Source: Sneathiella sp. P13V-1
Lineage (GTDB): Bacteria > Pseudomonadota > Alphaproteobacteria > Sneathiellales > Sneathiellaceae
Length of the DNA: 64,000 nt
Reading direction: 5' to 3'
Assembly (NCBI RefSeq): GCF_015143595.1
Contig: NZ_WYEU01000001.1
Coordinates: forward strand, 372,001-436,000
Position 1 is the stretch's first letter. Each line of letters begins with the position of its first letter. Made by a program: the position numbers and the translations under genes. A model generated the notes under the pieces. It made no database searches and was not told the DNA's origin. It saw nothing but the letters and a program-made list of their open reading frames with translations. This document shows positions 56,830 through 64,000 of the stretch, one piece after another.

Positions 56830-57666
56830 CTACGCTTTTAGTTTAAATCCACGGCCCAGCATAAACCACACGACAGCAAACAGAAACAGATCAAGCAAAC
56901 CGACGACTAGGGCGCCTTTCAAAATTTCACTATCGGAGGTACCAAGGAAACCATAACGGAAGCCGTCAATCATATAGAAAAACGGATTCAAATGGCTAAG
57001 CTCATACCAGATACCGGACAAACGCTCGACAGAGTAAAAAGTGCCGGAGAGGAAAGACAAAGGCATGATCACAAAGTTTGTCACCGCAGCCATATGATCA
57101 AATTTATCAGAGATAATCCCGCCGATCATTCCAAGCAACGACAACATCAAACCGGCCGCCACGAGGAAGTAAAGAACGGCAAACCAGTTATGAACGGAGA
57201 GGTCCACAAAGAAATACATGCAGGTTGCAACGGCAACAGCAACAACAAGACCGCGCGCAAGCCCCGCCAATGAGATCGCTAATGTGAGCTCAAGCGATGT
57301 AAGGGGCGGCATCAACAGATCAACGATATTGCCCTGTACCTTTGAGATGACAATCGAAGAAGATGTATTGGCAAAGGCGTTCTGAATGACGGACATCATA
57401 ATGAGGCCCGGCGCCAGGAAAGTAGAAAATGGCACACCACTTTCGTGCCCGCGCTCCCCGCCGAAAGCCAATGTGAAGATGGCCAGAAACAGCAACGTTG
57501 TCATCATGGGCGCAAACACCGTCTGAAGAGGCACCTTCAAAAAGCGCTGAATTTCTTTTGCCAGAAGGGTGAAGAAACCCAGCATAGGGACAAATGTGAT
57601 AGAACCGTGCATGGGAGTTTCCCGCTTCTTCAACGAAACGTTATTTTCTGTTGTCTGGTAAGTCAT
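56830..57666 (-). CDS. ABC-2 type transport permease
   Basis: 278 residues, six hydrophobic segments, with the ABC-2 signatures FLKVPLQTVFAPMMTTLLF, SGVPFSTFLAPGLIMM, SSSIVISKVQGNIVDLLMPP and the late LSHLNPFFYMIDGFRYGFLG. Similar to YadH-type subunits that export lipid-linked or polymer substrates. The second in-frame ATG (residue 19) may be the true start. No ATPase gene is adjacent, so the partner must be elsewhere. Substrate unknown. A separate gene from argD, 156 bp upstream of it. Confidence 0.88.
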   Translation of the reverse strand: MTYQTTENNVSLKKRETPMHGSITFVPMLGFFTLLAKEIQRFLKVPLQTVFAPMMTTLLFLAIFTLAFGGERGHESGVPFSTFLAPGLIMMSVIQNAFANTSSSIVISKVQGNIVDLLMPPLTSLELTLAISLAGLARGLVVAVAVATCMYFFVDLSVHNWFAVLYFLVAAGLMLSLLGMIGGIISDKFDHMAAVTNFVIMPLSFLSGTFYSVERLSGIWYELSHLNPFFYMIDGFRYGFLGTSDSEILKGALVVGLLDLFLFAVVWFMLGRGFKLKA

Positions 57667-57773
57667 GGGGCATTACATATTCCGGGATCAGATTTTAAGC
57701 AAGTTACAGTTATCACACTTGTGCGAATTAGATTTTAAGGGTACCGGATAAATAACAAAGACCGGAGGTTCAA

Positions 57774-58121
57774 ATGTCACTCACAATTTTCCACAATCCC
57801 CGCTGCAGTAAATCCCGCCAGACACTGGCCCTGTTGGAAGAAAACGGTCACACACCTGAAATCGTGGAATATCTAAAAACCCCTCCAAGCAAAGAACAGC
57901 TCAAAGAAATTCTGACTGCCCTCGGAATGAGCCCGCGCGAGTTAATGCGCAAAGGCGAAGCGGAATATAAGGACAATAATCTGGGAGATGAGAGCCTTTC
58001 AGAAGAAGAGCTGATCGATGCCATGGTCAAGTTCCCAAAACTGATTGAACGCCCCATTGTCATCAGCAACGGCAAGGTTAAAATCGGTCGCCCGCCGGAA
58101 GGCGTGCTGGAGATCGTGTAA
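57774..58121 (+). CDS. arsC: arsenate reductase family protein (glutaredoxin-dependent type)
   Basis: 115 residues. Catalytic Cys11 lies in FHNPRCSKSRQTL. The C-terminal family motif IERPIVISNGKVKIGRPPE is present. Reduces arsenate to arsenite in known members, but many homologues have no shown arsenate role. No arsB/arsR genes are nearby. Strong ribosome binding site (GGAGG). It is followed by meaB 2 bp after the stop, so the two are co-transcribed. Confidence 0.88.
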   Translation: MSLTIFHNPRCSKSRQTLALLEENGHTPEIVEYLKTPPSKEQLKEILTALGMSPRELMRKGEAEYKDNNLGDESLSEEELIDAMVKFPKLIERPIVISNGKVKIGRPPEGVLEIV

Positions 58122-58123
58122 CC

Positions 58124-59062
58124 TTGCGTACTTCCCTTGATGATTTGGTAATTGGATTGCGTGCTGGAAACCGTGCGGCGCTCGCTCGTGCAATTACCCT
58201 GGCAGAGAATAACAGCCCAGAAACAGGTGCGCTGCTACAGCAGATCGCGCCTGATCTGGGCCGTGCAATAGTTGTTGGTTTTACCGGCGCCCCGGGCGCG
58301 GGAAAATCAACGCTTGTTGGTGCGATTGTCAAATCTTTGCGGGAGCGCGGAAAAACGGTTGGCGTCATTGCGGTTGACCCGTCCAGTCCCTTAAGCGGCG
58401 GTGCCGTACTTGGGGACCGCATCCGCATGAGCGAACATTCTGATGATGATGGCGTATTTGTCCGCTCCCTCGCCTCCCGCGGGCATTTAGGGGGACTCAG
58501 CCGGTCTGCCTCTCATGTTATTGATGTCATGGATGCCTACGGCATGGACTATATCGTCCTTGAAACCGTTGGCGCGGGTCAGTCAGAAGTTGAAGTGGCT
58601 GATATTGCCGACGTGAAGATCGTCGTTTGCGCCCCGGGTCTTGGTGATGACGTTCAAGCCATCAAGGCGGGCATACTGGAAATCGCCGATATTCTGGTCG
58701 TCAACAAGGCCGACAACCCCCTTGCGGAACGCACCGCCCGACAACTGGAAGCCAGAACCACTGGATCCATGGGTCGCAAAGTACCTGTGATGAAGACCAT
58801 CGCGTTGGAAGGTGTTGGTCTTGACGATCTGACATCCCAGATTGAAACCATCGCCGCCCTTCAAGGGAATGAGGAAAAAGGTAAAGACCGCCCCAGAAAG
58901 CTGTTGAAGACAGCAGCGATTGAACATTTAACGCAGATTCTTGAACGCGACGATATTCCAGAGTTTGAAGAGCTTGCCGTAAAAATCGTCACGGGTGAGA
59001 TTAACTTTGAGCGAGCCGCCGCTGAAGCGCTTCGCGTTGCGGCGAAGAAAAGCGGCAAATAA
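58124..59062 (+). CDS. meaB: MeaB-family GTPase, methylmalonyl-CoA mutase chaperone
   Basis: Protects and reloads adenosylcobalamin-dependent acyl-CoA mutases. 312 residues. P-loop VVGFTGAPGAGKSTLVGAI, DPSSPLSGGAVLGDRIRM, ETVGAGQSEVEVADI and NKADNPLAERTARQL. The start is TTG at 58124 (an ATG would lose conserved residues). The mutase itself is not in the window. Short spacing after arsC suggests one transcript. Confidence 0.93.
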   Translation: MRTSLDDLVIGLRAGNRAALARAITLAENNSPETGALLQQIAPDLGRAIVVGFTGAPGAGKSTLVGAIVKSLRERGKTVGVIAVDPSSPLSGGAVLGDRIRMSEHSDDDGVFVRSLASRGHLGGLSRSASHVIDVMDAYGMDYIVLETVGAGQSEVEVADIADVKIVVCAPGLGDDVQAIKAGILEIADILVVNKADNPLAERTARQLEARTTGSMGRKVPVMKTIALEGVGLDDLTSQIETIAALQGNEEKGKDRPRKLLKTAAIEHLTQILERDDIPEFEELAVKIVTGEINFERAAAEALRVAAKKSGK

Positions 59063-59196
59063 TCTCTATTTTCAGTGATATTTGAACAGTTAGTCCAATT
59101 TCCTGCTTTTCAATGTTGCACCAGCACATTACTCTGCCTGTCATCAGTGTAGCTGACCCCGAATAAAAAAAACCAAAAAGAAACAGGAGATAAAAA

Positions 59197-60381
59197 ATGG
59201 CTGACGCCGTAATCGTTTCCACCGCCAGAACCCCGATCGGCAAAGCCTATCGCGGTGCTTTTAACAATACACATGGCGCCGATTTGGGCGGCCATGTCAT
59301 TAAACACGCTGTAGAACGCGCTGGCATCGAAGGTGCCGAAGTAGAAGACGTTCTGATGGGTGTCGCAAATCCAGAAGGCGCAGCAGGCGGTAATATCGCC
59401 CGTCAGGCAGTCCTTCGGGCAGGTCTTCCTGTGACAACATCTGCGGCAACTGTGAACCGTTTCTGCTCCTCAGGTCTGCAAACAATTTCCATGGCGGCAC
59501 AACGCGTCATTGTTGACAAGGTTCCTGTAATGGTTGCCGGCGGTCTGGAAAGCATCAGCCTTGTTCAGAACGAAAATATGAACACGTTCCGCTTCCAGAA
59601 CGAATGGCTGCTTGAGAACAAACCAGCCATTTACGACCCAATGCTGAAAACAGCGGAAACTGTTGCCACACGCTACGGCATTACACGTGAGCAGCAGGAT
59701 GAATATTCCGTACAGAGCCAGACGCGTACTGCCGCAGCTCAAGCTGAAGGCCGCCTGGACGCTGAAATCGTTCCAATGACAACAACCAAAATCCTTGTGA
59801 ACAAGGAAACTGGTGAAACTCTGGAAGAAGAAGTTACCCTGACAAAGGATGAAGGCAACCGTCCAGGTACCTCCATTGATGATCTGGCAAAACTGAAACC
59901 GGTTCTGGGTGAAGATTGCTTTATCACTGCTGGTAACGCTAGCCAGCTTTCTGATGGTGCTTCTGCCAGCGTAGTGATGGACGCGAAACTTGCTGAACAG
60001 CGCAACATCGACCCACTCGGCATTTACCGCGGTACAGTGATCGCCGGTTGTGAGCCAGATGAAATGGGTATCGGTCCAGTATTCGCCATTCCAAAACTGC
60101 TGAAGCGCAATGGACTGACTATGGACGACATCGGTCTTTGGGAACTGAACGAAGCCTTTGCTGTTCAGGTTCTATATTGCCGCGACAAACTGGGCATTCC
60201 AAATGACCTGCTGAACGTTGATGGCGGTGCGATCTCCATTGGTCACCCATACGGCATGTCCGGTGCCCGCATGACAGGTCACGCCCTGATCGAAGGTAAA
60301 CGCCGCGGCGCCAAATATGTTGTTGTGACAATGTGTATCGGTGGCGGCATGGGTGCTGCGACCCTGTTTGAAGTTGCTTAA
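59197..60381 (+). CDS. acetyl-CoA C-acyltransferase (thiolase)
   Basis: 394 residues. The nucleophile is Cys90 ([13 protein letters not shown]), with His in [17 protein letters not shown] and Cys in [10 protein letters not shown]. It could be a degradative thiolase of beta-oxidation (FadA-type) or a biosynthetic PhaA type; motifs do not separate them. Neighbours HBD and EtfAB favour beta-oxidation. Strong ribosome binding site (AGGAG). Ends in a strong terminator. Confidence 0.95.
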   Translation: MADAVIVSTARTPIGKAYRGAFNNTHGADLGGHVIKHAVERAGIEGAEVEDVLMGVANPEGAAGGNIARQAVLRAGLPVTTSAATVNRFCSSGLQTISMAAQRVIVDKVPVMVAGGLESISLVQNENMNTFRFQNEWLLENKPAIYDPMLKTAETVATRYGITREQQDEYSVQSQTRTAAAQAEGRLDAEIVPMTTTKILVNKETGETLEEEVTLTKDEGNRPGTSIDDLAKLKPVLGEDCFITAGNASQLSDGASASVVMDAKLAEQRNIDPLGIYRGTVIAGCEPDEMGIGPVFAIPKLLKRNGLTMDDIGLWELNEAFAVQVLYCRDKLGIPNDLLNVDGGAISIGHPYGMSGARMTGHALIEGKRRGAKYVVVTMCIGGGMGAATLFEVA

Positions 60382-60406
60382 GACTCTAAATTGATAAATT
60401 AATCGC

Positions 60407-60438
60407 AAAAACCCGGGCCCTTTACGGTCCGGGTTTTT
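60407..60438 (+). terminator. Rho-independent terminator of the thiolase gene
   Basis: Stem AAAAACCCGGGCC with GGTCCGGGTTTTT, 6-nt loop, T tract in the 3' arm; 25 bp after the stop. Confidence 0.88.
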
Positions 60439-60490
60439 CATTCCAGTTCCTAATTTCCCACACCGGCTTTGCTGAGTTGTCGAGTACCTA

Positions 60491-61387
60491 ATGACGGAAA
60501 TTCACCGCCCCAAAAAATTGCTTGGTTATCTTGCCGCATTTTCCATCGTCTTTATTTGGTCGGGATGGATCGTTGCGACACGTTCCGGGGCAACCTCACC
60601 GCTGACTATCTATGACAGCACTTTTCTTCGGTTTGGAATTTCAGGTTTGCTGGTCCTGCCCGTCGCCATTTATTTCAAAGCCTGGCGAGGGCTTACTCTC
60701 AAGCAAATTCTGGTAACTTCTCAATCCCTCGGCATTGTCTACATTCTAGTCGTTTTTCTGGCTTTCAAACATGCGCCCGCCGCCCATGGTGGTGTGTTTA
60801 TGAACGGGGTTATTCCTGCGCTAACCTTGTTCTTCGGTTGGATTTGGTTTCGGGACATTCCCCATAAAATGCAGTATCTGGGCGCAACACTGATTATTGT
60901 CGGTGCTGGAATGACCTTGCTGGGAGCAGAAAATACGGCCACACCTGATGCATGGCTTGGCGATATTCTGTTCGTTATCGCAGGCCTGTTTTTCACCTTT
61001 TATATGATCCTCACCCGGCTTTGGAGCCTCACTAACATGCAGATCGTGTTCTGCTCCTCTGTCGTGAACGGGATCCTTGTGGTGCCGGTTTGGTATTTCT
61101 TCGCGCCTTCGGGTCTGGATCAAGCGACTATTGCGGACATAGCACTGCAAGGCACCTATCAAGGACTTATAGCCACACTTGTTGGGATGTTGCTTGTTGC
61201 GTTTGCTGTTCGTCATATTGGCGCCCCAACTGTTGCCGCCTTTATGTCTGCAGTACCCGGCGTCGCAGCGTTACTTGGACTGTTCTTATTGGGGGAGGAA
61301 TTTGGCTTATTAGGTTGGCTAAGCCTTCTTGTCCTGACCCCCGGCATTTTAATAACCGCGATCTGGAACAGACCTTCAAAAGCATAA
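60491..61387 (+). CDS. DMT superfamily transporter (EamA type)
   Basis: 298 residues, ten hydrophobic helices in two EamA repeats (first FSIVFIWSGWIVATRSGATSP; second about residues 155-290). Probably a metabolite exporter; the substrate cannot be given. It has its own terminator and no operon partner. Confidence 0.9.
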   Translation: MTEIHRPKKLLGYLAAFSIVFIWSGWIVATRSGATSPLTIYDSTFLRFGISGLLVLPVAIYFKAWRGLTLKQILVTSQSLGIVYILVVFLAFKHAPAAHGGVFMNGVIPALTLFFGWIWFRDIPHKMQYLGATLIIVGAGMTLLGAENTATPDAWLGDILFVIAGLFFTFYMILTRLWSLTNMQIVFCSSVVNGILVVPVWYFFAPSGLDQATIADIALQGTYQGLIATLVGMLLVAFAVRHIGAPTVAAFMSAVPGVAALLGLFLLGEEFGLLGWLSLLVLTPGILITAIWNRPSKA

Positions 61388-61419
61388 AAAAAGCCCCGCA
61401 AAATTGCGGGGCTTTTTTT
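61386..61419. terminator. bidirectional Rho-independent terminator
   Basis: AAAAAAAGCCCCGCA / TGCGGGGCTTTTTTT (61386-61400 with 61405-61419), a 15-bp stem with an A/T extension; works for the EamA gene (+) and for the HBD operon (-). Confidence 0.93.
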
Positions 61420-61433
61420 GAATTCGTTTCGCC

Positions 61434-62306
61434 TTAACGCGTTGGCGTTGGCTCATCTGTTGTGTAGTCATAGAAACCACGTCCGGTTTTGCGACCATAC
61501 CAACCCGCTTCCACATACTTCACAAGCAGTGGACATGGACGGTATTTTGTATCTGCCAGACCTTCATACAGAACCTGCATGATGGAAAGACAAACATCCA
61601 AACCGATAAAATCAGCCAATTGCAGTGGTCCCATTGGATGGTTTGCACCAAGGCGCATACCGGAATCAATAGCCTGCACAGTCCCCACACCTTCATATAG
61701 GGTGTAGATGGCTTCGTTAATCATCGGAAGCAGGATACGGTTCACGATAAAGGCCGGGAAATCTTCCGCAGGTGTTGGGGATTTACCCAGACGAAGTGTC
61801 AAATCCTGAACTTTCTGGAAGGTTTCTTCACTTGTGGCAATACCACGGATCAGCTCAACCAGCTTCATCATCGGAACCGGGTTCATGAAGTGCATTCCCA
61901 TGAACTGATCAGGACGATCCGTGACCGACGCAAGCCGGGTCACGGAAATGGAAGATGTGTTTGTTGCGATGATAGCTTCGGGCTTCAACTGCGGACCCAA
62001 AGGCGCCAAAATGGCTTTCTTTGTTTCCTCATTCTCGGTCGCAGCCTCGATAACAAGGTCGACTTCCGGAAGATAGTCATCGTCCATGACAGTTGTGATG
62101 CGGGATAGGGCTGCAACCATATCCCCTTCAGCAAGTTTACCCCTGCCGACCTGGCGTTGCATATTGCCTTCAATAACTTTCAATGCTTTTGAAAGCTGTT
62201 CCTCAGAGATATCTCTAAGATACACATCAAGACCAGCAACCGCCATTACATGGGCAATACCATTGCCCATCTGGCCAGCACCAATTACACCTACCTTATT
62301 AATCAT
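61434..62306 (-). CDS. 3-hydroxybutyryl-CoA dehydrogenase
   Basis: 290 residues. N-terminal Rossmann GAGQMGNGIAHVMAVAG (8-24), catalytic region HFMNPVPMMKLVELIRG and the C-terminal domain with NHPMGPLQLADFIGLD. It oxidises (S)-3-hydroxybutyryl-CoA with NAD in fatty-acid oxidation. It lies 67 bp after etfA. Family names hbdA, paaH or fadB2 are possible; I leave the symbol empty. Confidence 0.94.
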   Translation of the reverse strand: MINKVGVIGAGQMGNGIAHVMAVAGLDVYLRDISEEQLSKALKVIEGNMQRQVGRGKLAEGDMVAALSRITTVMDDDYLPEVDLVIEAATENEETKKAILAPLGPQLKPEAIIATNTSSISVTRLASVTDRPDQFMGMHFMNPVPMMKLVELIRGIATSEETFQKVQDLTLRLGKSPTPAEDFPAFIVNRILLPMINEAIYTLYEGVGTVQAIDSGMRLGANHPMGPLQLADFIGLDVCLSIMQVLYEGLADTKYRPCPLLVKYVEAGWYGRKTGRGFYDYTTDEPTPTR

Positions 62307-62373
62307 CGCGTACCGTCCTGTAGTCCAGAATAACGCAAGATCATAGCGTTGGAATCATCGCAAACACAAGTCA

Positions 62374-63303
62374 TTAAAGTGCAGCTTCCAGTTCAGGTAG
62401 TGCTTTGAACAGGTCTGCAACAAGACCGTAATCAGCGACCTGGAAAATAGGTGCTTCTTCGTCTTTGTTGATCGCAACGATCACTTTACTGTCTTTCATA
62501 CCAGCCAAGTGCTGGATCGCGCCGGAAATACCAACTGCGATGTAAAGCTCTGGTGCAACCACTTTACCTGTCTGACCTACCTGATAATCGTTTGGAACGA
62601 AACCAGCGTCAACAGCTGCACGGCTGGCGCCAACTGCGGCACCCAGCTTATCGGCAACTGCCTCGATCAGTGGGAAATTGTCGCCGGACTGCATGCCACG
62701 ACCACCAGAGATAACAACACGTGCGGCTGTCAGTTCTGGACGTTCGGAAACAGACAATTCTTCACCAACGAAGGAAGATAGACCGGCGTCTGCTGCAGCA
62801 GATGCGTTTTCAACAGCGGCAGAACCACCTTCTGCAGCAGCCGCTGCGAAAGCTGTGGAGCGAACTGTGATAACTTTCTTGGCATCTTTAGTCTGAACAG
62901 TTGCCATGGCGTTACCTGCGTAGATCGGACGCACAAATGTGTCAGCAGACACAATACCGGTAATTTCAGAAAGTTGCGCAACGTCAAGAACGGCTGCAAC
63001 ACGTGGCATGATGTTTTTGCCTGATGTTGTCGCAGGTGCAACCAGTGCGTCATAAGATCCAGCCATGTCCACGATCAACGCAGAAACATTTTCAGCCAGA
63101 GAATTTGCATAAAGCGCATCGTCAACCAGAATGACTTTGGCAACACCAGCAACTTTTGCAGCTTCGTCAGCAACAGCGGCACAGCCGGAGCCTGCAACCA
63201 GTACATGGACGTCACCACCAAGCTGAGAAGCAGCGGTTACCGCGTTCAATGTGGCCGCACCAAGAGCCGCATTGTCATGATCAGCATATACAAGAACAGT
63301 CAT
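62374..63303 (-). CDS. etfA: electron transfer flavoprotein subunit alpha
   Basis: 309 residues. C-terminal FAD domain with [42 protein letters not shown] and [20 protein letters not shown]. Carries electrons from acyl-CoA dehydrogenases to ETF-ubiquinone oxidoreductase. ATG shares one base with the etfB stop (TAATG). Operon etfB-etfA-hbd. Confidence 0.98.
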   Translation of the reverse strand: MTVLVYADHDNAALGAATLNAVTAASQLGGDVHVLVAGSGCAAVADEAAKVAGVAKVILVDDALYANSLAENVSALIVDMAGSYDALVAPATTSGKNIMPRVAAVLDVAQLSEITGIVSADTFVRPIYAGNAMATVQTKDAKKVITVRSTAFAAAAAEGGSAAVENASAAADAGLSSFVGEELSVSERPELTAARVVISGGRGMQSGDNFPLIEAVADKLGAAVGASRAAVDAGFVPNDYQVGQTGKVVAPELYIAVGISGAIQHLAGMKDSKVIVAINKDEEAPIFQVADYGLVADLFKALPELEAAL

Positions 63304-64000
63304 TAGATAACTCCCGCTTCGTCTTTGAGCTTGGCAACAAGCTCTTCTACACTTCCAACCATAACACCGGCTTGACGCTGTGCAGGCTCTTCAACTTTCA
63401 GAGTTGTAAGGCGCGGTGCCACATCCAGACCCAGATCAGCGATATCTTTTTCATCAATCGGCTTTTTCTTGGCTTTCATGATGTTTGGAAGAGACGCGTA
63501 ACGTGGCTCATTCAGACGCAGATCAGTTGTCACAACTGCTGGCATCTTCAGGTCAACTGTCTGTAGACCACCGTCGATTTCACGAGTTACCTTCACAGAA
63601 CCTTCGCCAAGGTCAACCTCGGAGGCGAATGTACCCTGTGCCCAACCCAGAAGAGCGGAGAGCATCTGACCTGTCTGGTTGCTATCGTCATCAATAGCCT
63701 GCTTACCAACAATGATCAGGTCCGGAGCTTCTTCAGCAGCAACAGCTTTCAGAACTTTAGCAACGCCCAGTGGCTCGACTTCGTCATCAGTTTTTACCAG
63801 GATACCGCGATCGGCGCCCATGGCGAGAGCTGTACGGATTGTTTCCTGTGCGGCCTGCGGGCCAACAGAGGCAACAACAACTTCCGTTGCTTTACCAGCT
63901 TCTTTAAGACGAAGAGCTTCTTCGACGGCAATTTCGTCGAATGGGTTCATTGACATTTTTACGTTAGCGAGTTCGACACCAGTGTTGTCCGATTTAACAC
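63303..64000 (-). CDS. etfB: electron transfer flavoprotein subunit beta (5' end outside window)
   Basis: AMP-binding partner of EtfA. The frame runs off the window end; reading beyond the first in-frame ATG gives [21 protein letters not shown], the typical interior sequence. About 232 residues are visible and roughly 20 to 35 N-terminal residues are missing. [22 protein letters not shown] and [15 protein letters not shown] are EtfB signatures. It shows that the operon starts outside the window. Confidence 0.97.
   Translation of the reverse strand, partial: VKSDNTGVELANVKMSMNPFDEIAVEEALRLKEAGKATEVVVASVGPQAAQETIRTALAMGADRGILVKTDDEVEPLGVAKVLKAVAAEEAPDLIIVGKQAIDDDSNQTGQMLSALLGWAQGTFASEVDLGEGSVKVTREIDGGLQTVDLKMPAVVTTDLRLNEPRYASLPNIMKAKKKPIDEKDIADLGLDVAPRLTTLKVEEPAQRQAGVMVGSVEELVAKLKDEAGVI

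Overview
The window is a gene-dense chromosomal segment of a Gram-negative alphaproteobacterium, with moderate G+C by eye. The evidence is an F0 ATP synthase operon (atpI-B-E-F'-F) separate from F1, with a b/b' pair; an aa3 oxidase assembly operon in the order ctaC-ctaD-ctaB-coxF-ctaG-ctaE-DUF983-SURF1; a plant/alphaproteobacterial-type gshA; an APH-fold ThrB; and ETF plus beta-oxidation genes. A marine genus such as Sneathiella or a relative is a guess that sequence alone does not prove. No tRNA, rRNA, insertion sequence, integrase, prophage or CRISPR array was seen.

Layout. 1-3284: 3' part of smc. 3359-5922: F0 operon with a strong promoter and a terminator. 5965-10713: glycine cleavage operon gcvT-H-PA-PB on the minus strand, behind a sigma70-like promoter and a tandem glycine riboswitch. 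10841-12783: a stand-alone Aer-like PAS protein coupled to a membrane chemoreceptor. 12782-16800: a lipoprotein, ispH, thrB, cheZ and rnhA. 16820-19546: peroxiredoxin, a secreted DsbD-N-like protein, YqgE and a GNAT enzyme. 19592-29976: a long minus-strand run with the cytochrome oxidase operon, an M32 peptidase, thrC and an M16 peptidase. 30438-42700: tldD, a monohaem cytochrome, gshA, rsmE, ubiA, ubiD, a TSUP permease, pmbA, a CysQ-like phosphatase, an M23 peptidase and xseA. 42823-47098: purD, two tandem ACAD10/11-type phosphotransferases, a secreted Cache protein and a small exported protein. 47176-52975: an RND pump with its adaptor and two divergent TetR regulators. 52965-57666: a lipoprotein, hslO, argF, argD and an ABC-2 permease. 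57774-64000: arsC, meaB, a thiolase, an EamA exporter, 3-hydroxyacyl-CoA dehydrogenase, etfA and the 3' part of etfB.

How the genes work together. Respiration and energy dominate: terminal oxidase with its haem and copper assembly factors, F0, ubiquinone synthesis (ubiA, ubiD), and electron input from fatty acid oxidation (thiolase, HBD, ETF). One-carbon and amino acid metabolism is represented by gcv, thrB/thrC and argD/argF. Most of this is housekeeping content. I did not find a convincing novel defence or mobile system.

The parts most worth a second look are regulatory or architectural. They are a predicted translational-ON platform behind the glycine riboswitch, a perfect inverted repeat inside the argD promoter, a 16-bp perfect AT-rich inverted repeat before a Cache protein gene, an FNR-like box and an 8-bp inverted repeat before ctaC, the split Aer-like receptor, and the tldD-linked monohaem cytochrome.
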